From positions 1 through 64,000 of IMG/VR virus record IMGVR_UViG_3300032607_000125: 64,000 nucleotides of DNA; one strand, written 5' to 3'. A model generated the notes under the pieces. The model searched no databases. It was given only the letters and a program-made list of their open reading frames with translations, and had not been told where the DNA came from. Origin of the DNA: a virus. Positions 58,468 through 64,000 of the stretch are shown piece after piece; positions within the stretch are counted from its first letter, which is position 1; each line of letters starts with the position of its first letter. The position numbers were made by a program, and so were the translations under genes.

Positions 58468-58905
58468 ATGAACATAACAGAATTACATGACCTTTGGGAT
58501 GTTGATTGCAATATCAACGGTGATCACCTCGATCGCGAGTCAGTTAAAAGCCCACAACTCCATGCAAAATATCTGCGCTTTCTTATCCAGCATAAGATGA
58601 AGCTATCTGCATTTACTGCAGAGTATAATACCCTTCGACAAAAGAAATTTCGATACTATCGCGGTGAAATGAGTAAAGATGAACTCACCGAAACTGGATG
58701 GAATCAATGGCAAGGAATTAAACCATTAAAGAATGAGATGGAAGAATTCCTTGAAGGCGACTCCGATCTTAACAAGATCAACATAAAGAGCGCATATATA
58801 AAAGGAATGGTAGAGGCTTTAGAGTCTATCCTTGGTCAAATCAAATCGCGTGACTGGCAAATTCGAAATGCCATCACTTGGAAACAATTCGTTGCTGGTG
58901 CATAA
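58468..58905 (+). CDS. uvsY: Recombination mediator UvsY
   Basis: A 145-residue protein (T4 UvsY is 137) starting MNITELHDLWDVDCNINGDH with the conserved ARES-like LDRESVKSPQLHAKYLRFLI and the helical C-terminal half FRYYRGEMSKDELTETGWNQ. UvsY loads the UvsX recombinase onto gp32-coated ssDNA. UvsX itself is not in the window. The uvsW start follows 2 nt after its stop. Confidence 0.88.
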   Translation: MNITELHDLWDVDCNINGDHLDRESVKSPQLHAKYLRFLIQHKMKLSAFTAEYNTLRQKKFRYYRGEMSKDELTETGWNQWQGIKPLKNEMEEFLEGDSDLNKINIKSAYIKGMVEALESILGQIKSRDWQIRNAITWKQFVAGA

Positions 58906-58907
58906 TA

Positions 58908-60389
58908 ATGATTTCAATTGAGAAGATAAACAACGTTCACTTACGGATCTACACTGATCCTTCAATCACACAAGAACTATCGGAATTCTTTACCTTTCAG
59001 GTTGAAGGATATAAGTTCACGCCTGCTTATAGAAGCGGACAGTGGGATGGGAAGATCCGCATGTATGACATGAATCGTAAGACATTATATGTTGGTCTTC
59101 TTAAGTATGTACTTGGTTTTGCAGAGCGTAATCAGTATGAAGTTAAATACATTAATGAAGTATTGCCCACTAGTACTATTACGCGAGATGAAGTAGTAGA
59201 ATACGCTAAGTGGTTAAACCCTTGTTCTCGCGGTGTGCCAATTGAGATCTATGACTATCAAGTAGATGCAGTATATAAAGCACTAACAGATGAAAGAGCT
59301 TTGTTGCTTTCACCTACTGCGTCTGGTAAATCATTTATCATCTATACAGCAATGAGATACCACCTTGAACAGAACCGCAAGTGTATAGTTATCGTTCCAA
59401 CTACATCTCTAGTAGAACAACTGTATGCAGACTTTGCAGATTATTCTTCTGTCAATGGATGGAGAACTGATCGTCACTGCCAGAAATTATACAGTGGATT
59501 CACTAAGGACGTCACTGCAGATGTGTTAATCACTACATGGCAATCAATCTATAAGCAACCTGCAGCGTGGTTCAATCAGTTTGATGTCATCTTTGGAGAT
59601 GAAGCCCACAATTTTAAAGCAAAGTCTTTAACTTCTGTCATGGATAAGATGACTAATGTTGCACATCGTATAGGTACTACTGGCACACTAGACGATAAGA
59701 AAGTCAACAAACTTGTTTTAGAAGGAATCTTTGGTCCAGTGCATAGAGTCATCTCGACTCGTGAACTAATGGATTCCAATAGAGTTGCAAACCTAAAGAT
59801 TACTTGTCTAGTATTAAAGTATGACGAAGTAAGTCGTAAGGTAATGAATAGAGCACAGTATCCAGATGAGATCAACTTTATCATTGGCCATGAGAAGCGC
59901 AATAGGTTTATTCGTAATCTCGCTATTAGTTGTGAAGGCAATACTCTAGTACTATTTCAGATGGTTGCTAAACATGGTAAGATACTACACGAACTAATTC
60001 AAGCAAAAGTTGGAGACACTAGAAAAGTATTCTTTATCTATGGTGGTACCGACACTGAAGCTCGTGAGTCTGCTCGTAAAGCAATGGAAGGTGAAACAGA
60101 CGCTATCTGTATTGCTTCATTTGGCGTATTCTCGACAGGTATAAATATTCCATCGATAGAGAACGTTATCTTTGCTTCACCAAGTAAATCTAAGATTCGC
60201 AACCTTCAATCTATTGGTCGTGGTCTACGATTAAAAGAAGGAAAGACTCATTGTAATCTATATGATATCAGTGATGATCTACATTATAAATCTTATAAGA
60301 ATCATACTCTTGGTCACTTTGCAGAAAGACTAAAGACATATTCTGAAGAGAAGTTTACTTACAAGATTGTTGAGGTACCAGTTGAATGA
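58908..60389 (+). CDS. uvsW: DNA/RNA helicase UvsW
   Basis: The start is ATG 58908, giving 493 residues (T4: 502). The N-terminal domain has RSGQWDGKIRMYD; motif I is SPTASGKS, motif II is DEAH in FGDEAHNFKA, motif III GTTGTL and the C-terminal helicase motifs ASFGVFSTGINIP and QSIGRGLRLKEG (motif VI). UvsW is a superfamily 2 helicase that unwinds R-loops and branched intermediates and switches T4 from origin- to recombination-dependent replication. It overlaps the next gene by 8 nt. Confidence 0.93.
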   Translation: MISIEKINNVHLRIYTDPSITQELSEFFTFQVEGYKFTPAYRSGQWDGKIRMYDMNRKTLYVGLLKYVLGFAERNQYEVKYINEVLPTSTITRDEVVEYAKWLNPCSRGVPIEIYDYQVDAVYKALTDERALLLSPTASGKSFIIYTAMRYHLEQNRKCIVIVPTTSLVEQLYADFADYSSVNGWRTDRHCQKLYSGFTKDVTADVLITTWQSIYKQPAAWFNQFDVIFGDEAHNFKAKSLTSVMDKMTNVAHRIGTTGTLDDKKVNKLVLEGIFGPVHRVISTRELMDSNRVANLKITCLVLKYDEVSRKVMNRAQYPDEINFIIGHEKRNRFIRNLAISCEGNTLVLFQMVAKHGKILHELIQAKVGDTRKVFFIYGGTDTEARESARKAMEGETDAICIASFGVFSTGINIPSIENVIFASPSKSKIRNLQSIGRGLRLKEGKTHCNLYDISDDLHYKSYKNHTLGHFAERLKTYSEEKFTYKIVEVPVE

Positions 60390-60735
60390 TTACGTAGTAC
60401 TTAAATTAATTAGCGGTGAACAACTAATTGCTAGTCTGTTGAATGAAACTAGTGAAGGTATTGTTGTACTAGATCCTATTGTAGTAAGGATGCATGCTAT
60501 AGTAAGAGATGGTACTAATGTTGAACAAGCTGTTACTAGTAGATTCTGTCAGTTTGGAGAAGACAATGTATTTGCTTTCCATTATAGGAATCTAATCTAT
60601 CGAAAGAAGTTAGATCCTGATATGATACCTTATTATACTCGTATTGTTAAAGCATTAGAAGCTGAAGACAATATGATTGATCCTCCAGAGGAGTTACTTA
60701 GTAGTGATATTCCAATTGATAGGATTATACATTAA
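60382..60735 (+). CDS. Small conserved hypothetical protein after uvsW
   Basis: A 117-residue protein with TTG start at 60382, chosen because GAGG lies 6 nt upstream (a longer TTG start at 60367 is possible). The N-terminus (YVVLKLISGEQLIASLLNET, then EGIVVLDPIVVRM) looks like an Sm/Lsm-type small beta barrel, and the C-terminal half is acidic and helical. T4 has a small uvsW.1 protein here, but I cannot show homology. A divergent promoter pair follows. Confidence 0.6.
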   Translation: MNDYVVLKLISGEQLIASLLNETSEGIVVLDPIVVRMHAIVRDGTNVEQAVTSRFCQFGEDNVFAFHYRNLIYRKKLDPDMIPYYTRIVKALEAEDNMIDPPEELLSSDIPIDRIIH

Positions 60736-60754
60736 CTTGAAAGACCATAGATTT

Positions 60755-60783
60755 ATTATACCATCAGTCAGAAGATCTGTACA
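60755..60783 (-). promoter_or_regulatory. Minus-strand promoter TGTACA-N17-TATAAT, antisense to uvsW region
   Basis: On the minus strand TGTACA (60783-60778), a 17-nt spacer and TATAAT (60760-60755) preceded by GG match the plus-strand class exactly. It points left into the 3' end of the plus-strand gene at 60382 and uvsW, where no minus gene is credible. Confidence 0.55.
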
Positions 60784-60806
60784 ATCTAAATGCGTCTAAT
60801 CTTTGG

Positions 60807-60835
60807 TGTACAGTCAATCATTTATAGTGTATAAT
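60807..60835 (+). promoter_or_regulatory. Promoter TGTACA-N17-TATAAT for gp55
   Basis: TGTACA (60807-60812), 17-nt spacer and TATAAT (60830-60835). The start near 60842 gives a short leader with TGGAG before the gp55 ATG at 60862. A host-type promoter for the late sigma factor fits an early-to-late cascade. Confidence 0.7.
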
Positions 60836-60861
60836 AGAACAAATATCACTATGGAGTCTAT

Positions 60862-61452
60862 ATGGCAACCCACTATGTCAACAATGCCCAAATGCTTGAA
60901 TTTATCAAGGATTATCGGGAAAAGCTTTTAACAGCTAGAGCCAACTCTACTGAAACACCTCGCATTCCCGAATATCTTGGAGAGTGTATCCTAAAGATCG
61001 CCACCGGTCTAAGTAGGAAATCGAACTTTATCAATTACTCGTATAAAGACGATATGATTCTCGATGGAATTGAAAACTGCATTCAATGTATGCACTCCTT
61101 TGATCCAGAGAAATCTTCAAATCCATTCTCCTATTTTACTCAAGTGATCTACTTTGCTTTCCTTCGCCGTATTGCTAAAGAGAAAAAGCAATCGTATATC
61201 AAGGGTAAGCTTATTCAAGACATGGCATTTGAATCATTTGATCTACAGGGTCATGATGACGATGCAGACTTTAAGAATGCTTACACTGCATTCATTCAAG
61301 CAAATTCTAACTTTGATGATTCCTTTATAAAGAATAAAGAAAAGAAAAAGAAAGAAAAGCTTGAACAGTCACTTGCTAACTTCATTGATGAGCCAAAGTT
61401 AATTAAAGACGATAACGATCCATTCTCACTTGGTGATATTAATGACGGTTGA
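60862..61452 (+). CDS. 55: Late-promoter sigma factor gp55
   Basis: A 196-residue protein (T4: 185). Conserved regions: LGECILKIATGLSRKSNFIN, YKDDMILDGIENCIQCMHSF and NPFSYFTQVIYFAFLRRIAK EKK, corresponding to the sigma region 2 polymerase-binding and -10 recognition part; a lysine-rich stretch (IKNKEKKKKEKLE) and acidic tail follow. gp55 directs host polymerase to TATAAATA promoters together with gp33 and the sliding clamp. Its end overlaps the next small gene by 11 nt. Confidence 0.92.
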   Translation: MATHYVNNAQMLEFIKDYREKLLTARANSTETPRIPEYLGECILKIATGLSRKSNFINYSYKDDMILDGIENCIQCMHSFDPEKSSNPFSYFTQVIYFAFLRRIAKEKKQSYIKGKLIQDMAFESFDLQGHDDDADFKNAYTAFIQANSNFDDSFIKNKEKKKKEKLEQSLANFIDEPKLIKDDNDPFSLGDINDG

Positions 61453-61585
61453 AAAAGATTGGCTTGATAAAGTTGCCTTAGCCGCTTCTGTTTATTGTGA
61501 ATCGCCTACAGCTAATGAAGCGGAGATAGATAAGTTCATTGAATTTTTGTATTATGCATATGGATACGATAAACTAGTAAAATGA
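61442..61585 (+). CDS. Small hypothetical protein between gp55 and gp47
   Basis: A 47-residue frame, MTVEKDWLDKVALAASVYCE followed by SPTANEAEIDKFIEFLYYAY and GYDKLVK. It overlaps gp55 by 11 nt and gp47 by 4 nt (ATGA), which supports real translation, and it reads as two amphipathic helices. In cyanophage-type genomes, small genes at this point are common. No function is known. Confidence 0.6.
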   Translation: MTVEKDWLDKVALAASVYCESPTANEAEIDKFIEFLYYAYGYDKLVK

Positions 61586-62637
61586 AAATAGCAATTATAA
61601 CTGATCAGCACTTTGGTGCTCGTGGTGATAGTGTACAGTGTTTAGATTATTATGAGAACTTCTATAAGAATGTTTTCTTTCCTAAACTTAAAGAACAACG
61701 TATCACTACAATGTTAATCCTTGGTGATACTTTCGATCGTCGTAAGTTCATTAATTTTAACACACTTTCTCGTGCTAAAAAGATGTTCTTTGACATAGCA
61801 TTCGCTGATGGTATTATGATCACGATGATTGCTGGTAATCATGATACGTATTTTAAAAATACTAATGAAGTTAATAGTCCTGAGCTAACATTAAAAGAGT
61901 ACACTAACATTTCCATTGTTAGTGATCCAAAGACCGTTAGCATTAATGGAACTGATGTTTGTTTTCTTCCATGGATCTGTTTAGATAACTATGCAGATTC
62001 AATGAATGAGATTAAGAACACTAAAGCAGATATCTGCATGGGTCACCTAGAGATATCTGGATTTGCAATGTATAGAGGAGTTGAATCGCATGAAGGTTTA
62101 TCTAAAGCAATGTTTGGCAAATTTGATATGGTGTTCTCCGGACATTATCATCATAAATCTAATAATGGGAACATATTTTATCTTGGTAACCCTTACGAAT
62201 TAACATGGCAAGATTATAAAGATCCACGTGGTTTTCACTTCTTTGATCTTGACACTCGTCAACTAGAATTTGTTCAGAATCCATATAGTCTATTCGAGCG
62301 TTATGAATATGATGATACTGTTGAAGATCCAGATGGTGTTGATACTAGTTTTGTCGCCGATAAGTATGTCAAAATTGTTGTGATCAATAAGACTGATTTT
62401 TATAAATTTGATAAGTTTATCAACCGTGTCTATCTTCGCAATCCACTCGAAGTAAAGATCATCGAGAACTTTTCAGAATTTAGTGATGGTCAAGTTGATG
62501 AAAATATAAACCTTGAAGATACTTCAAGCGTGCTATCGGATTATATTGACTCTGTTGAAACTGATGTTGATAAAGATAAAGTGAAGAATTTTATGAAAGC
62601 TTTGTATACTGAAGCATTGAACAAGGATGTAGTCTAA
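61582..62637 (+). CDS. 47: Recombination nuclease gp47 (Mre11-like)
   Basis: A 351-residue protein (T4: 339) with all Mre11 phosphoesterase motifs: DQHFGARG (D8, H10), LGDTFDRRKF, AGNHDTYF, CMGHLEISGF and FSGHYHHKSN. It forms the nuclease half of the gp46-gp47 complex that resects DNA ends for recombination-primed replication and host DNA breakdown. Its stop overlaps the gp46 ATG (TAATG), ensuring matched expression. Confidence 0.95.
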   Translation: MKIAIITDQHFGARGDSVQCLDYYENFYKNVFFPKLKEQRITTMLILGDTFDRRKFINFNTLSRAKKMFFDIAFADGIMITMIAGNHDTYFKNTNEVNSPELTLKEYTNISIVSDPKTVSINGTDVCFLPWICLDNYADSMNEIKNTKADICMGHLEISGFAMYRGVESHEGLSKAMFGKFDMVFSGHYHHKSNNGNIFYLGNPYELTWQDYKDPRGFHFFDLDTRQLEFVQNPYSLFERYEYDDTVEDPDGVDTSFVADKYVKIVVINKTDFYKFDKFINRVYLRNPLEVKIIENFSEFSDGQVDENINLEDTSSVLSDYIDSVETDVDKDKVKNFMKALYTEALNKDVV

Positions 62638-64000
62638 TGCTTATTTTTAAAACTCTAACTTGGCAAAACTTTCTATCAACTGGTAATTCTCCTAATACGA
62701 TTATCCTTAATAGATCTGCTAGCACTCTTGTCATTGGTAAGAATGGAGAAGGCAAATCTACAATGCTTGACGCACTGACCTTTGCTTTGTTTGGTAAACC
62801 ATTTCGTAACATTAATAAGCCACAATTAGTGAATAGTATTAATGGCAAAGGTTGTGTAGTTACTATTGAGTTTGAACTTGGTACTGCTGAGTATAAGATT
62901 GTTCGTGGCATTAAACCGGGCATCTTTGAGATCTATCTCAATGGCGTTATGATCAATCAAGACGCAGCAGTTAAAGATTACCAAAAAGTTCTAGAACAAC
63001 AAATTTTACGTCTTAACTATAAGACTTTCACGCAAGTTATTATTCTTGGTTCTGCATCATTCGTTCCATTCATGCAACTACCAGCATGGCAACGTAGAGA
63101 AGTCATTGAAGATATTCTTGACATTGGTATCTTTTCCACTATGAATTCAATCTTAAAAGAAAGAATTAGTGAGACTAAAGAAGAGATGCATAGTATCGAG
63201 AATAAAATCGAGATTGCTAAGAACTCTGTAGTTGCTCAAAAGAAAATCATTACATCGATGGTGTCATCTAAGCAAGAATATGTAGATCATATTCGTAAAC
63301 AGATTGATGATAATGCCGTAGAGATTAAAGCAAATGAAGATCGTTGGGAAACTCTTACAGATCAAATGAATGCTCTACTTGCATCTAGTGATAACGCTAA
63401 AGATCTTAAAGAAGACATTGATAGAGCAACTGCCCTGCGTTCTAAACTAAACTCTAAAAAAGAACACATAGAAGAGACATTGCAGTTCTTTGCTGATAAT
63501 ACTACATGCCCTAGTTGTGCTCAAGATATTCCACATCAACATAAAACTAATATTAGTTCTAAGTTTAATCAAGAATATAATGATAGTGTAGATAACATTA
63601 ATGTTATTCAAGAAGCTTTTGATACTCTAATGGATCGCCAACAAAAGCTCAATGAATTGAATGTAAAACTGTTGACTATTAATTCACAGTCTAATGCTAC
63701 AATTACTGCTAATAAACTATTAACAAAGAGTACTAAAAAACTCAATGAAGACATCGCAGCAACAAAACAAGACACTGGCAATATTGATGTTGAGAAACAA
63801 AAACTTAAACAAGTCGCAGACGACGCAATAGTTCTAATTGATAAAAAGAATGAACTATCCGCTGAACGCAATATCCAAGAAGTATCGGCTTTACTGCTGA
63901 AAGATACTGGAATTAAAACTGCTATCATTAAGGAATACCTTCCTGTCATGAATAAGTTGATCAATGGTTACCTTACTGCAATGGACTTCTATGTTCACTT
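62637..64000 (+). CDS. 46: Recombination ATPase gp46 (Rad50-like), 3' end cut off
   Basis: The gene begins at the ATG overlapping the gp47 stop and is open to the window end (454 codons plus 2 nt; T4 gp46 has 560). Walker A is GKNGEGKST (34-42), followed by the Q-loop region GSASFVPFMQLPAWQRREVI. Coiled-coil arms flank a zinc hook CPSC (291-294). The Walker B and signature motifs lie beyond the window. It is an SMC-type ATPase that controls gp47 nuclease. Confidence 0.95.
   Translation, partial: MLIFKTLTWQNFLSTGNSPNTIILNRSASTLVIGKNGEGKSTMLDALTFALFGKPFRNINKPQLVNSINGKGCVVTIEFELGTAEYKIVRGIKPGIFEIYLNGVMINQDAAVKDYQKVLEQQILRLNYKTFTQVIILGSASFVPFMQLPAWQRREVIEDILDIGIFSTMNSILKERISETKEEMHSIENKIEIAKNSVVAQKKIITSMVSSKQEYVDHIRKQIDDNAVEIKANEDRWETLTDQMNALLASSDNAKDLKEDIDRATALRSKLNSKKEHIEETLQFFADNTTCPSCAQDIPHQHKTNISSKFNQEYNDSVDNINVIQEAFDTLMDRQQKLNELNVKLLTINSQSNATITANKLLTKSTKKLNEDIAATKQDTGNIDVEKQKLKQVADDAIVLIDKKNELSAERNIQEVSALLLKDTGIKTAIIKEYLPVMNKLINGYLTAMDFYVH

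Noticed and set aside
1-64000. Insertion sequences, prophage attachment sites, replication origin, defence or anti-CRISPR systems
   Set aside because: I saw no transposase, integrase, terminal inverted repeats, iteron clusters or recognisable defence genes; the HNH endonuclease is the only mobile element supported.

Overview
The window is 64 kb of an AT-rich, T4-type contractile-tail phage (order Caudoviricetes, T4-like myovirus). Almost every large gene matches a T4 core family. Gene order, T4 gene complement and details such as a gp32 without zinc cysteines, a DUF4815 baseplate protein and gp3 after gp23 resemble the exo-T4-even phages of aquatic bacteria (cyanophage or Pelagibacter-phage style) more than coliphage T4. 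No photosynthesis or other host-diagnostic gene is present, so the host is not identified; a Gram-negative aquatic host is an inference.

Layout. 1-2678: two tandem kelch-like repeat proteins (the first cut by the window edge) and two unknown genes. 2680-5040: a SleB-type cell-wall hydrolase coupled to a ClpP-like protease, a single tRNA-Arg(UCU), and small genes behind host-sigma-type promoters of the form TGTACA-N17-TATAAT. 5040-8021: small genes, late-transcription coactivator gp33, helicase loader gp59 and ssDNA-binding gp32, closed by a bidirectional terminator. 8241-13489 (minus strand): tape-measure-like protein, gp51-like, gp26, small terminase gp16, a holin-like protein, gp54-like, an unknown conserved protein and gp4. 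13534-33778 (plus): baseplate genes gp48, gp53, gp27, gp5 (lysozyme plus M15 peptidase), PAAR tip, gp25, gp6, gp7-like, gp8 and a DUF4815/gp10-like wedge protein. 33771-45396: receptor-binding region with a collar-domain fiber, three repeat fibers, small accessory proteins and a 1527-residue adhesin. 45428-58434: neck gp13, an inserted HNH endonuclease, gp14, gp15, large terminase gp17, sheath gp18, tube gp19, portal gp20, gp67-like, gp21, gp22, major capsid gp23 and a gp3-like tail protein. 58468-64000: recombination and late transcription genes uvsY, uvsW, gp55, gp47 and gp46 (runs off the end).

How it works together. gp32, gp59, uvsY, uvsW, gp46 and gp47 make up a recombination-dependent replication module. 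gp55 and gp33 should direct late transcription from TATAAATA-type boxes, which lie before gp13, gp18 and gp3 and, as weaker variants, before other structural genes. The plus and minus baseplate, neck, head and packaging genes build the virion. SleB and the holin-like protein are the lysis candidates.

The most notable observations are: one promoter class, two members of which sit directly on start codons and predict leaderless mRNAs, plus a late promoter doing the same; a back-to-back promoter pair at gp55 with one arm antisense to uvsW; inward-facing late promoters in a 44-bp gap; a ClpP-like protein with a histone-like tail coupled to SleB; a tail spike with two predicted peptidoglycan-cutting domains; and adhesin-like modules shared between the sheath and baseplate proteins. 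I did not find a clear defence system, CRISPR array or insertion sequence.
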